Position numbers and translations under genes: made by a program. From assembly GCA_050173345.1 (NCBI GenBank), contig JBFXKW010000002.1, positions 62,001 to 126,000 on the forward strand: 64,000 nt of DNA. The letters are read 5' to 3'. Positions 27,053 to 36,438 of the stretch are shown here, in pieces. The notes under the pieces were generated by a model. It made no database searches, had not been told where the DNA came from, and saw only the letters and a list, made by a program, of their open reading frames with translations. The first letter of the stretch is position 1, and each line of letters begins with the position of its first letter. The DNA comes from SHWC01 sp050173345 (GTDB taxonomy: Bacteria > Pseudomonadota > Alphaproteobacteria > UBA828).

Positions 27053-27987
27053 GCGAGCCTCCGCTCGGCCCGGCCATGGGCCAGGGTGAACGGCAAGGTG
27101 ATCAGCCCGACCACGGCGGCGAACACCAGCGTCTGCGCGGCGGCGAGCCCGATGTCGAACTGCTGGATGGCGACGCGGTAGATGTAGAAGCTCGACACCG
27201 TGGTCGCCTGCCCCGGCCCGCCGCCGGTGAGCACGAACACCAGGTCGAAGACCTTGAACGCGATGATCAGCTTGAGCAGCGCGATCGCGATGAGGGCCGG
27301 CGCCAGCATCGGCAGCGTGATGTGCCAGACCCGGCGCCAACCGCTCGCGCCGTCGAGGCGGGCCGCCTCGTAGATCTCGCCCGGCAAGGTCTGCAATGCC
27401 GCATAGACCATCAGCGCGACGAACGGCGTCCACTGCCAGACATCGGCCAGGCACACGAAGGGAAACGCGAAGCTCGGCGAGCCGAGGAACGACACCGGCT
27501 CGCCGATCACGCCGAGCCAGTTGAGGAAGCCGTTGAGCCAGCCGCCCTTCGGCATCAGCAGCAACTGCCAGATCACGCCGACGGTGACCGGCGGCGTCAT
27601 CAGCGGCAGCAGGATGAGCGTGCGCATCAGCGCGCGGCCGCGCACCGCGCGGTCCATCAGCAGCGCAACGGCGAAGCCGAGCACCATCGAGACCGCGGTG
27701 GTCAGGAGGGCATAAGCCGCCGAGCGGCCGAGCGAGCCGGTGAAGCGCGGCTCGCCGAACGCCTCGCCAAAGTTCTCGAAGCCGACCCAGCCGCGGAACG
27801 GCGTGCCCAGGTTCGAATCCGAGAACGAGAGCAAAGCGAGATAGATGAACGGATAGACGGTGAACACGGTGAGCCCCGCGACCAGCGGGACCACCATGCC
27901 CCAGGCGGCGAACCGGCGGCCCGCCCGCGGACGATCGAGCGCAAAACGGGCGCGCAAGCCGTTCAGCGAGCCAGCCGCCGGCGTCAT
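27049..27987 (-). CDS. ABC transporter inner-membrane permease, MalF type
   Basis: 312 residues, six membrane segments after an Arg-rich N-terminus. EAA loop IYEAARLDGASGWRRVWHIT. It is 39 bp downstream of the binding-protein gene and overlaps the MalG-like gene by 4 nt. Confidence 0.88.
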   Translation of the reverse strand: MTPAAGSLNGLRARFALDRPRAGRRFAAWGMVVPLVAGLTVFTVYPFIYLALLSFSDSNLGTPFRGWVGFENFGEAFGEPRFTGSLGRSAAYALLTTAVSMVLGFAVALLMDRAVRGRALMRTLILLPLMTPPVTVGVIWQLLLMPKGGWLNGFLNWLGVIGEPVSFLGSPSFAFPFVCLADVWQWTPFVALMVYAALQTLPGEIYEAARLDGASGWRRVWHITLPMLAPALIAIALLKLIIAFKVFDLVFVLTGGGPGQATTVSSFYIYRVAIQQFDIGLAAAQTLVFAAVVGLITLPFTLAHGRAERRLA

Positions 27988-28026
27988 CTCAGCCGCTCCG
28001 AGACGACAGCGAACGCGACGCGACGC

Positions 28027-29352
28027 TTAGCCGAGAATCTTCTCCCAGCGCGACTGGGCCGAGTTCAGCGCTTCTTCCGCGCTCTTGTTGCCGGCAAGCG
28101 CATCGCCGAGCTCGTCGGTGAGCGCCTGCAGGAGCTCGGGCGATTGCGGCTTGGTCGGCCACGCGAAGGCGTTGTCGATCGACTGCTCGACGGCCTCGGC
28201 CTGCAACGGCGCGAACTCGCGATAGGCCGGCAGCGCCGAGCGCCGCGTCGGGTCGACGCCGGTCGTGTTGTCGGTGAGCGCGCGGACGTGGAACTCCTTG
28301 CTCGCCGCCATGCGCACGAACTCCCACGCGGCTTCCGGGTTCTTCGAGCCGGCCGAGACGCCGAAGCCGAAGCCGGCGTTGAGCGCGGGGCGATGCACCG
28401 TGTTGTCGCCGCCGACCGGCATGGCGACCACGCCCCACTGGTCCACGATCTGGCTCTGGTTGGGGTCCTGCGCCCAGGTGCCGAGGTCGGTCCAGAACTC
28501 GATCAGCCCCGCCTTGCCGCCCAGGAAGACCGGGATCGCGTTGCCGAACTCGGTTTCGAGCGCGGTCGGCACCGCGTGCGGCGCGGCATCGAGGAGCGCC
28601 TGCACGGCGCCGATCGCGGCCGGCGTCGCGAGCGACGGCTTGCCGTCCGCGTCGAGGAACGAGCCGCCGAAGCCGCCGAGCCGGTTGGCGAAGGTCGAGC
28701 CGAGGATGATCGGGAACTGCTTGCCGAGGACCAGCGCGCCGTAGATGCCGTTGCCGCTCTCAGCCGCCGTGACCGTCTTCGCGACGTTGAGGTAGTCGTC
28801 CCAGGTCTTCGGCGCCGCGAGGCCGTTCCGCTCCAGGATGGTGCGGTTGTAGAAGAGGACGTGCGTGTCGCCGTCATAGGGCAGGCCGTAGCGGCGGCCG
28901 TCCACCAGCGTATAGGTGTCGTAGAGCGAGCCGAGGAAGTCGCCGGGGTCGAGGTCCTTGTCGGCGTCGATCTTGTCGGTGATGTCTGCCAGCACCTTGT
29001 CGCGCACCAGCGCTTCCTTGTCGACGTACCAGTATTCGAAGACGTCGTGCTGGTTGGCGCCGGAGACGACGTCGAGGGTGGCCTGCGCGGTGATCTGGTC
29101 GTAGGGCACCTTGACCGCCTCGACGGTCGCGCCGGTCAGCTCGGCGAAGGCCGCGCTCAGCGGGTCGATCGAGCCGGCATGCGGGTTGATCACCATGAAG
29201 CTGAGCGTGATGCCCGAGAAGTCCGCCGCGGACAGCCGGCGCACGGTGGCGGCCGGCAGCAGCGCGACCGCGGCGGCGCCGAGCGCCGTGCCGCGCATGA
29301 AGCGGCGACGCGTGATGCCGCGTCCCGCGGGAAACTTGTGATCGTATGACAT
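28027..29352 (-). CDS. Extracellular solute-binding protein, family 1 type, Tat-exported
   Basis: 441 residues with a twin-arginine signal (TRRRFMRGTALGAAAVALL) near residues 14-32. The mature part follows the MalE-like layout (YGLPYDGDTHVLFYNRTILE, then NPEAAWEFVRMAASKEFH). It is the ligand-binding component of the transporter that shares an operon with the GMC dehydrogenase, so a sugar, sugar acid or polyol ligand is likely (inference). The 104-bp upstream gap is strikingly AT-rich and contains a palindrome. Confidence 0.88.
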   Translation of the reverse strand: MSYDHKFPAGRGITRRRFMRGTALGAAAVALLPAATVRRLSAADFSGITLSFMVINPHAGSIDPLSAAFAELTGATVEAVKVPYDQITAQATLDVVSGANQHDVFEYWYVDKEALVRDKVLADITDKIDADKDLDPGDFLGSLYDTYTLVDGRRYGLPYDGDTHVLFYNRTILERNGLAAPKTWDDYLNVAKTVTAAESGNGIYGALVLGKQFPIILGSTFANRLGGFGGSFLDADGKPSLATPAAIGAVQALLDAAPHAVPTALETEFGNAIPVFLGGKAGLIEFWTDLGTWAQDPNQSQIVDQWGVVAMPVGGDNTVHRPALNAGFGFGVSAGSKNPEAAWEFVRMAASKEFHVRALTDNTTGVDPTRRSALPAYREFAPLQAEAVEQSIDNAFAWPTKPQSPELLQALTDELGDALAGNKSAEEALNSAQSRWEKILG

Positions 29353-29425
29353 TGCCGTGTTTCTCCCGTTAGCCGAAGGGGTGCTCTCGTGAGGCCACTA
29401 AGATCGTAACGAACGTGTGTTATAT

Positions 29426-29436
29426 TGTAAATTACA
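29426..29436. promoter_or_regulatory. TGTAA-A-TTACA palindrome upstream of the GMC/ABC operon
   Basis: An 11-bp perfect palindrome inside an AT-rich patch (about 29400-29456), 74 bp before the binding-protein start. Half-sites of GT-n-AC type are common for GntR-family repressors. No regulator gene of that type is in the window. A TATAAC sequence between the palindrome and the gene could be a -10 element. Confidence 0.4.
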
Positions 29437-29456
29437 TCCAATTTTCGATGATTAAA

Positions 29457-30479
29457 TCAGGTCCTGACCACCAGCTTGCCCAGGTTCTCGCTCCGGTAGA
29501 GCTGCGCCAGCGCCTCGGGCGCCTTGTCGAGGCCGTCGACGAACTCCTCGCGATGGTTGAGCCGGCCCTCCCTGATCCATTGGGAGAGCGCCTCGATGCC
29601 TTCGGCATAGCGCGACTGATAGTCGAAGATGAGCATGCCCTCGACGCGCGCCCGGTTGACCAGGATAGCGCGCTCGAAGCGCGGGCCGAGCGGCGGCGGG
29701 TCCCAGCTCGCGGTGGCCGCGGTGCCGCAGATCACGATGCGCGCCTTCGGGTTGAGGCGGCGCAGCACGGCATCGAGGGTCGCGCCGCCGACATTGTCGA
29801 AATAGCCGTCGATCCCGTTGGGGCAGGCCTGCGCCAGGGCCGCGTCCATGTCTACGGCCGTCCGATAGGCGATCATGCCGTCATAGCCGAACGTCTCGCG
29901 GCACAGCTTCGCCTTCTCCTCGGTACTGGTGATGCCGACCGTCTGGGCGCCGAGCAGCCTGGCGACCTGGCCCGCGACGCTGCCGACGCCGCCGGCCGCG
30001 GTCGAGACCACCACCGTCTCGCCCGCCTTCGGCCGCAGGATGTCGACCACGCCGAAATAGCCGCTGAGCCCGGTGTGACCGAGCACGCCGAGCGCCGTGC
30101 TCGGCGGCGCGACGTTCGGGTCGACGCGCCTGATCACCTCGCGGCCATCGGAGACCGCGTGGCTCTGCCAGCCGAACATGCCGAGCAGCCACTCGCCGGC
30201 CGCATAGTCGGGATGCCGGCTCTCCACCACCTCGCCCACGCCGAACGCGCGCATCACGGCGCCGATCGGCACCGGGCTCGAATAATTCTGCACGGCGCTG
30301 ATCCAGCCCTTCTGCGCCGGATCGACCGAGACGAAGCGGTTGCGCAGCAGGAACGTGCCTTCCCCCGACCGCTCAACCGGCACGTCGGAAAGCTCGAAGC
30401 AATCCGGCGTCGGCAGCCCGTTGGGCCGGGCGCGCAGCAGCACGCGGCGGTTGATCTCGTTCGTCATCGGGTCAGCCAT
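29457..30479 (-). CDS. NADP-dependent medium-chain oxidoreductase (alkenal/curcumin reductase-like)
   Basis: 340 residues. Zinc-free MDR family: NRFVSVDPAQKGWI near the start, nucleotide-binding VVVSTAAGGVGSVAGQVARLLG, then GYFDNVGG and the C-terminal FVDGLDKAPEALAQLYR. Such enzymes reduce the double bond of enals or enones with NADPH. The start is set by AAGGAAG before the ATG at 30479. It is 19 bp downstream of the methylthioribose kinase gene, so the two are co-transcribed; no functional link is obvious. Confidence 0.82.
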   Translation of the reverse strand: MADPMTNEINRRVLLRARPNGLPTPDCFELSDVPVERSGEGTFLLRNRFVSVDPAQKGWISAVQNYSSPVPIGAVMRAFGVGEVVESRHPDYAAGEWLLGMFGWQSHAVSDGREVIRRVDPNVAPPSTALGVLGHTGLSGYFGVVDILRPKAGETVVVSTAAGGVGSVAGQVARLLGAQTVGITSTEEKAKLCRETFGYDGMIAYRTAVDMDAALAQACPNGIDGYFDNVGGATLDAVLRRLNPKARIVICGTAATASWDPPPLGPRFERAILVNRARVEGMLIFDYQSRYAEGIEALSQWIREGRLNHREEFVDGLDKAPEALAQLYRSENLGKLVVRT

Positions 30480-30498
30480 TTCTTCCTTGTATTGCGAA

Positions 30499-31806
30499 TT
30501 ATCCGAACGGCTCCCACGCACGCAGCTCCCTCACCGCCGCGGTCAGCGCGCCGATCGAGGCGTAGCCTTGGGGCGCGACGATGAGCTCGCTGGCGAGCCT
30601 GAGGCCGCGCGCCTCGCAGCGTGCCCGCCGCGCCGGATCGGCGATCCATTCGAAGTCGATATTGTGCGCGAGCCCGACAATGCGGCGGATCATCTCGGTG
30701 CCAACAAAGCCGAGCGTGTCCTGGTACAGGCGATCCATCCAGGCCTCGCGCTCCGCATCAAGCCGCCGCGCGCTGGCAGAGCTTTCGAACAGCACGACCG
30801 GATAGCCATCGCCGGCCGGCGCTTCACGCCACAGCGCGAGGAACCTCTCCCTGAACGCCGACCAGAAGGTCTCGACCTGTTCGATGATCCAGTCGCGATA
30901 GGCATCCCGTTCGCCTGGGCCGCGCTCATGGCCGTCCTGCGACAGGTAGCTGAGCAGGAGGTTCGCGATCAGGCTGCCGAGGTCGAAGCCCATCGGCCCG
31001 ACGAAGGCGAACTCTGGGTCGATCACGCGGACGTCCGTCTCCGTCACCATGATCGAGCCGGTGTGCAAATCGCCGTGCAGGAGCGCCTGCGTCTCGCCCA
31101 TGAACTTCAGCTTGAGCCGGGAGACCGCGATCTTGAGCTCGTCGTCCTCGCGCAGCGCAGCCGCGTAGGAATCGAGATAAGGCGCCGTCCAGCGGTTGTT
31201 CGGCGCCATCATGTAGGGCTCGGTGAAGAACAGGTCCTCGCTGATGCCGCACATCGCGGTGTTGCCGGCGAACGCGCCGATGAGCGCCTTCATCGCCTCG
31301 GCGCGCAGCGCGAAGACGCTGGTGAAATAGAGCGTGCGCGCGGCGAAACCGGCGAGCGCCTCGGCAAGCCCGGGATAGACCGTGCCCGCGATCATGCCGC
31401 GCCTGAGGATGATGTGGGGCTCGAGCAGGTCCATGACGAAGAGCGCCTGCGACGCGTCATAGTGATGGATCGCGGGCACGAGGCCCGGCGCGTGGCGCGC
31501 CTGCTCGACCAGGGCAAGGTGTTCGTAATGGCTCCGTTCGAGCGAGAGCGGCCAGCTCTCGCCGACCATGCGCACATAGGGCAGCGACTGCTTGACCGCG
31601 ACGCCGCCCGCCGGCCCGCGCACCTTGAAGACGAGGTTGAGGTTGCCGTCACCCACCTCGTCGACCTGCCAGGCCGAAGGCTCGCCGCCGATCAGCCGGG
31701 CGAGCCGCGGGATGGCCGCCAGGTAGCGGACCAGCGAGGCGCGGTCATGCGGGCGATACGAGGTGGCCCGCCCAAGAGGCGAAGTCATTCGATCTGTTCC
31801 CGACAT
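30499..31806 (-). CDS. mtnK: S-methyl-5-thioribose kinase
   Basis: 435 residues (429 if the ATG at 31788, preceded by GGGA, is used). Aminoglycoside-phosphotransferase-like fold with the MtnK signatures GNLNLVFKV, QALLHGDLHTGSIM (catalytic Asp) and DPEFAFVGPMGFDLG. It phosphorylates methylthioribose in the methionine salvage pathway. No mtnA, mtnB, mtnC or mtnD gene is in the window, so it is separated from the rest of the pathway. A different kinase substrate cannot be excluded, but the motif match is close. Confidence 0.85.
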   Translation of the reverse strand: MSGTDRMTSPLGRATSYRPHDRASLVRYLAAIPRLARLIGGEPSAWQVDEVGDGNLNLVFKVRGPAGGVAVKQSLPYVRMVGESWPLSLERSHYEHLALVEQARHAPGLVPAIHHYDASQALFVMDLLEPHIILRRGMIAGTVYPGLAEALAGFAARTLYFTSVFALRAEAMKALIGAFAGNTAMCGISEDLFFTEPYMMAPNNRWTAPYLDSYAAALREDDELKIAVSRLKLKFMGETQALLHGDLHTGSIMVTETDVRVIDPEFAFVGPMGFDLGSLIANLLLSYLSQDGHERGPGERDAYRDWIIEQVETFWSAFRERFLALWREAPAGDGYPVVLFESSASARRLDAEREAWMDRLYQDTLGFVGTEMIRRIVGLAHNIDFEWIADPARRARCEARGLRLASELIVAPQGYASIGALTAAVRELRAWEPFG

Positions 31807-31933
31807 TGGGCCATGCCGACGGTCTGCCCCATCATCGGCGCTACCATGCGGAGGCTAAAGCAGCGATGCGGCGGCTGCCAAGCTCGGACCAAAGGCGAGT
31901 CCCTCTTGCTGCATCGCAGCACGGCGCGGCGAT

Positions 31934-32638
31934 TCAGATCGCGAGATAGCGCCTCGCGGTCTCGGGCTCGGCGAGCTGCTCCGGCGTCAGCTCGGCGACC
32001 AAGGCGCCCTTGTCCATCACGACGCAGCGTTCGGCCGTCATGTAGACCAGGTCGAGGTTCTGCTCGACCAGCAGCACAGTCAGCCCGCGCGCCTCGTTCT
32101 GCTCGAGGATGACCTCGGCGATCTGCTGCACGATGCTGGGCTGGATGCCCTCGGACGGCTCGTCCAGCAGCAGGAAGTCGGGGCTGCCGATCAGCACGCG
32201 GCCGATCGCAAGCATCTGCTGCTCGCCGCCGGAGAGCGTGCCGGCCTGCTGGCGCGCGCGCTCCTTCAGCCTCGGGAACCAGGCGAAAACCTCCTCGTAG
32301 TGGGACGGCGCGCGACGGCCGCCACCTACGGCCTCGCCCATGCGCAGGTTTTCGATCACGCTGAGCCGCGGGAAGATGCCCCTGCCCTGCGGCACATAGC
32401 CCATGCCGAGCCGCGCCATGTCGCGCGCGTCGCGGCTGGTGACGTCCTCTCCCTTGTAGCGGATGCCGCCGCCGGTCACCCGCAAGAGCCCGGCGATGGT
32501 CTTGACCAGCGTCGTCTTGCCGACGCCGTTGCGTCCGACCACGCCGAGCACCTCGCCCTGATTGAGCGCGAGCGAGACGTCCCGCACGATGGGCACGCCG
32601 CCATAGCCGGCGTTCAGCGTGTCAAGCTCGAGGAACAT
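31934..32638 (-). CDS. Amide-type ABC transporter ATP-binding protein, LivF type
   Basis: 234 residues from the ATG at 32638. Walker A GRNGVGKTTLVK, signature TLSGGEQQMLAIGRVL, Walker B FLLLDEPSEGIQP. The EG-IQP variant after Walker B is common in urea and amide importers of the Liv family. Last gene of the operon, 25 bp after the formamidase gene. It pairs with the LivG-type ATPase at 33672-34430. Confidence 0.88.
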   Translation of the reverse strand: MFLELDTLNAGYGGVPIVRDVSLALNQGEVLGVVGRNGVGKTTLVKTIAGLLRVTGGGIRYKGEDVTSRDARDMARLGMGYVPQGRGIFPRLSVIENLRMGEAVGGGRRAPSHYEEVFAWFPRLKERARQQAGTLSGGEQQMLAIGRVLIGSPDFLLLDEPSEGIQPSIVQQIAEVILEQNEARGLTVLLVEQNLDLVYMTAERCVVMDKGALVAELTPEQLAEPETARRYLAI

Positions 32639-32663
32639 CTGGCGTGCCCCCGTCGCCGCCGCG

Positions 32664-33653
32664 TCACAACGCCGGCAGCAGGCGCGACTTCGGATATTCG
32701 GCGCCGACCACGTGCTGGAGCGTGACAGCACGCACCATCTGGTAGGTACGGATGCGGAACGCCGGGTCGCACGACATGCGGATATACATGTCCTTCGGCG
32801 CGATCTTGTAGTCCTCCTGCAGCCATTCGAGCATGTTGGCGCAGGCATCGTAGACCGCGTGCTCCATCGGCAGGTTGATGCCGATGGCGACGATGCTGTC
32901 CGGCTTGATCACGCGCACGCAGGGCAGCCGCTTGTTCTTGATCACCGTGCAGCTGAGCTGCACCGAAGCGCGCGTCTCGTCGGCGATGCCGGTGAACTCG
33001 GTATCGCCCTGGCCGCCATGCGCGTCGCCGATGTAGAGCAGCCCGCCCTTGTTGTAGGAGTTCAGCAGGATCGTGTGGCCGGCGCGGATCTCCCGGCAAT
33101 CGATGTTGCCGCCGAACGGCCCCTGGCCGAGCAGCGAGGTGAACACCTCGCGCTCGGGCGCGGTCGCCATGGTGCCGAGGAACGGCATGAGGTCCCAGCT
33201 CAGCTTGTCGGAATACTTGCCCTTGCCGTCGCGGGTATGGCCGCTCGGGCCCGGCAGGTGCTCGATCACCTGGACGTGCGGCTTGGCGCAGTCGCCCCAT
33301 TTGATCGAATCGCCGTACGGCCCGATGCCCGGCAGGATGCCGGAGAAGCCGTAGCGCCACGGGTCGATATGATCGATGGTGACCGCGAGCACGTCGCCGG
33401 CCTCGCAGCCTTCGACATGGATCGGACCGACCACCGGGTTGTAGAGCGGCGGCCAGGCCTTCTGGAGCTTCTCAAGGTGTCCGTCGCCGCCGAAGGGATG
33501 GACCTTCGGCTTGTCGCTGTCGTCCTCGATGAGGCCGGAAAGCGCGTCGTCGGTCTCGACGACGAACGTCTCGCCCTGCTTGACGCGCAGGCACACCTCG
33601 TCCCGGTTGTCGAAGGCGTAGCGGGTCACCTGGCCGCGCTTGATCGTCTGCAT
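32664..33653 (-). CDS. fmdA: Formamidase/acetamidase
   Basis: 329 residues. FmdA/AmdA family: HPFGGDGHLEKL near 52-63, VEGCEAGDVLAVTI, GGNIDCREIRAGHTILL and ADETRASVQLSC. It hydrolyses formamide, acetamide or other short amides to ammonia and the acid in the cytoplasm. Microbial FmdA proteins are usually about 400 residues, so this is a shorter member, also found in bacteria. It sits between livG- and livF-like genes of one operon, so the imported compound is very probably its substrate. Confidence 0.87.
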   Translation of the reverse strand: MQTIKRGQVTRYAFDNRDEVCLRVKQGETFVVETDDALSGLIEDDSDKPKVHPFGGDGHLEKLQKAWPPLYNPVVGPIHVEGCEAGDVLAVTIDHIDPWRYGFSGILPGIGPYGDSIKWGDCAKPHVQVIEHLPGPSGHTRDGKGKYSDKLSWDLMPFLGTMATAPEREVFTSLLGQGPFGGNIDCREIRAGHTILLNSYNKGGLLYIGDAHGGQGDTEFTGIADETRASVQLSCTVIKNKRLPCVRVIKPDSIVAIGINLPMEHAVYDACANMLEWLQEDYKIAPKDMYIRMSCDPAFRIRTYQMVRAVTLQHVVGAEYPKSRLLPAL

Positions 33654-33671
33654 GATTGCATTTCTCCCTTT

Positions 33672-34430
33672 CTATGTCGGTCGGTCCTTGCGGCGGCGCG
33701 GCCGTTCGAGCTTGGCCGCGCCGAGATAGATGCGGCGCACCTCCTCATGACTCTCGATCTCGGCGAGCGAGCCCTCGGCGAAGATGCGGCCGTAGTGCAT
33801 CACCGTGATCGGCGCGCCGAGCTGGCGGACGAATGCCATGTCGTGCTCGACGACGATGGCGGCGACCCCCTCATCGTTGACGGCCCGGATCAGGCGGACG
33901 GTCGCCTCGGTCTCCTCGGGGCCCATGCCGGCGGTCGGCTCGTCGAGCAGGAGCAGCTTCGGCTTCATGGCGAGCGCCATGCCGATGGCGAGCCATTGCT
34001 TCTGGCCGTGGGCGAGGCTGCCGGCGAGCTGGTGCTCGGTGCCCGCGAGGTTGAGGCGGGAGAGCATGCGCGCGATCTCGCCCTCGACCTCGCGCCGGCC
34101 GAAATGATGGCGCAGCGGCAGCAGCAGGTTGTGGCGCACGGTGAGGTCCGAATAGACCGCGAGGTTCTGGAACTTGACGCCGATGCCGAGATGGGCGCGC
34201 TGGTGCGGCCCGAGGCGCGTCACCTCGCGCCCGGCGAAGCGGATCGCGCCGGCATCGGCCCGCACGCTGCCGAGCAGGAGCTTGAAGAGCGTGCTCTTGC
34301 CCGCGCCGTTCGGCCCGATGATGCAGCGGAGCGCGCCGGGTGCGATGCTGAGCGCGACGTCGCTCACCGCCTGGACGCCGCCGAACCGCTTGGAGACACC
34401 GCGCGCTTCGAGCAGAAGCTCAGCGGGCAT
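33672..34430 (-). CDS. Amide-type ABC transporter ATP-binding protein, LivG type
   Basis: 252 residues. Walker A GPNGAGKSTLFKLL, the long LivG insertion (QRAHLGIGVKFQN), signature LAHGQKQWLAIGMAL, Walker B LLLLDEPTAGMGP. The AHGQKQ signature instead of SGGQ is typical of urea/amide-type UrtD-like ATPases. It overlaps the LivM permease gene by 11 nt. Confidence 0.9.
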   Translation of the reverse strand: MPAELLLEARGVSKRFGGVQAVSDVALSIAPGALRCIIGPNGAGKSTLFKLLLGSVRADAGAIRFAGREVTRLGPHQRAHLGIGVKFQNLAVYSDLTVRHNLLLPLRHHFGRREVEGEIARMLSRLNLAGTEHQLAGSLAHGQKQWLAIGMALAMKPKLLLLDEPTAGMGPEETEATVRLIRAVNDEGVAAIVVEHDMAFVRQLGAPITVMHYGRIFAEGSLAEIESHEEVRRIYLGAAKLERPRRRKDRPT

Positions 34431-35541
34431 GGCTGCCTCCCTCCCCGCGCCCGATGCCGAGGCGGTCGAACAACCGGCCGATGCGCTCGCCGAGGCCGAC
34501 CAGGACGCCCTCCGGCATCAGCAGCATGCCGCCCAAGAGGATGCCGCCGAGCACCACGAAGGCGATGTCGCCCTGGAGCGCGAGCTTCTGCGACAGCCAG
34601 ACCAGGAACACGGTGCCGAGCACGGTCGCGGTCAGGCTCTTGCGCCCGGCCACCGCGACCCAGATGACCGGCAGGATGTTGTAGTAGACGCCGAACACGT
34701 TGGGCGTGATGAAGTTGCCCCACGACACATAAAGGATGCCGGAGAGCGAGGCGAGCAGCGCCGAGAGGCAGAACACGGCGAGCTGCAGCAGGCGCACGTC
34801 GTAGCCGAGCGCCTCGGTGCGGTCCGGGTCCTCGCGGATGGCGACCAGGACATGGCCGAGCCGCGAATTGACCAGCGCGCGTAAGCCCAGATAGCAGAGC
34901 ACGCCGAGGCCGAGCGTCAGGTAGTAGAACGCCTGGGAGCGGCCGCCGAACTCGATCATGCCGCCTTCGCCGAAGCCGAGCGTGAGCGAGGGCGGCTCGC
35001 GGATCACGCCCGAGAAGCGGCCGAGCCCGTTATTGCCGCCGAGATGGGCGTTGCCGATGAACCAGCCCTGGCCTGCGGTCTGGTTGAGGAAGGTCTCGAT
35101 TAGGAGCGTCACCACCAGCATCAGGATCGCGACATAGACACCCTTGAGCCGCGCGTAGAACATGATCCAGCCGAGCAGCGCCGCGACCAGCACGGGAAAG
35201 CCGAGGCCGGCGAGCAGCGCGAGCCAGGTGTTGCCGTGCGCCTCGATCAGGTTGATGCCGACGATGCCGTAGGCATAGCCGCCAAGCCCGAGGAAGGCCG
35301 ACTGGCCGAGGCTCAGGATGCCGGCGAAGCCCCAGATCAGGCAGAGCCCGAGCGCGAGGAACACGTTGCTCAGAAAATTGCTGAAGTTGAGCAGCTCATA
35401 GCGCGACAGGAAGGCGGGCGCGACCGCCATCACGGCGACGAGCACGGCGAACACCAGCCAGAACGGCAGCGACCTGCCGGTCTCGAGCGGGCCGTTGACC
35501 GGCCCGAGCAGGCGGTCGAGGAAGGCTTCGGTGCGCGCCAT
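34420..35541 (-). CDS. Amide-type ABC transporter permease, LivM type
   Basis: 373 residues with about ten membrane segments. LivM/UrtC pattern: LGLCLIWGFAGILSLGQSAFLGLGGYAYG quoted in part, residues 62-90, and a C-terminal WVAVAGRKSLTATVLGTVFL. With the LivH protein it forms the import channel. Starts 6 bp after the livH-like stop. Confidence 0.9.
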   Translation of the reverse strand: MARTEAFLDRLLGPVNGPLETGRSLPFWLVFAVLVAVMAVAPAFLSRYELLNFSNFLSNVFLALGLCLIWGFAGILSLGQSAFLGLGGYAYGIVGINLIEAHGNTWLALLAGLGFPVLVAALLGWIMFYARLKGVYVAILMLVVTLLIETFLNQTAGQGWFIGNAHLGGNNGLGRFSGVIREPPSLTLGFGEGGMIEFGGRSQAFYYLTLGLGVLCYLGLRALVNSRLGHVLVAIREDPDRTEALGYDVRLLQLAVFCLSALLASLSGILYVSWGNFITPNVFGVYYNILPVIWVAVAGRKSLTATVLGTVFLVWLSQKLALQGDIAFVVLGGILLGGMLLMPEGVLVGLGERIGRLFDRLGIGRGEGGSHAR

Positions 35542-35547
35542 GCCGCG

Positions 35548-36438
35548 TCAGCCCCGCCGCGATTCGAGCCGGCGCCGCTCGATCCAATCCGAGATGCCGG
35601 ACGGCATCAGCCGGATCAGCACGAAGGCGAAGACCAGCATCGCCACCTGGCCGAGCAGGATGTTGAACTGGTTGGTGAAGACCGTCTTGACCGCGCCGAG
35701 CGAGAGCACGCTGGCGAGCAGGCCGGAGACCAGCTCCGCGCCGCCGCCGACCACCACCGTGATGAAGGCCTGCGGCGTGTAGCTCTGGCCGTAGAACGGG
35801 CCGATCGTCGAGGTCAGCGCAAGCAGCCCGCCGGCGAGGCCGGCCAGCATGGTGCCGAGCCCGAAGGTCAGGGTGTAGATGCGCGCGACGTCGACGCCGA
35901 GCGCGCGCGCCATGCTCGGGTCCTGCATGGTGGCGCGTGCATGCAGGCCGAAGCGCGTGAACCTGAAGAGCGCCCAGACCGCGGCGATCAGCACGAGCCC
36001 CATCGCGAAGATGAAGAGGCGATAGTACGAGAACGACAGCTCGCCCACGGCGAAGCTGCCGAACGGCGTCGGCACGCTCTTGATCAGCGGGCCAAGCACG
36101 AGAAAGGCGCCCTGGCTCAGGATCAGGCTGATGCCCCAGGTCGCGACCAGCGAAGCGAGCAGCGCGCCGTAGAAGCGCCGCACGACCAGGCGCTCCAGCA
36201 CGATGCCGACGATGCCGGCGCCGATTCCGCCGAAGATGACGGCGAGCGGCGTCGGTATGCCGGCATAGTGCGAGAACGAGGTGATGTAGGCGCCGATCAT
36301 CATCATCTCGCCGTGCGCCATGTTGATGACGCCCATCATGCCGAAGATGACGATGAGGCCGATCGCCGCGAGCACGAGGAGGGCGATCGTGTCCGCGTAC
36401 TGATAGAGCAGGCTGACGATGAAGGTCAGCGTATCCAT
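35548..36438 (-). CDS. Amide-type ABC transporter permease, LivH type
   Basis: 296 residues, eight or so membrane segments. LivH/UrtB pattern: IFGMMGVINMAHGEMMMIGA and AFITVVVGGGAELVSGLLAS. Second gene of the operon, 99 bp after the binding protein. The upstream gap 36439-36537 may contain an attenuating structure, but none was recognised. Confidence 0.9.
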   Translation of the reverse strand: MDTLTFIVSLLYQYADTIALLVLAAIGLIVIFGMMGVINMAHGEMMMIGAYITSFSHYAGIPTPLAVIFGGIGAGIVGIVLERLVVRRFYGALLASLVATWGISLILSQGAFLVLGPLIKSVPTPFGSFAVGELSFSYYRLFIFAMGLVLIAAVWALFRFTRFGLHARATMQDPSMARALGVDVARIYTLTFGLGTMLAGLAGGLLALTSTIGPFYGQSYTPQAFITVVVGGGAELVSGLLASVLSLGAVKTVFTNQFNILLGQVAMLVFAFVLIRLMPSGISDWIERRRLESRRG

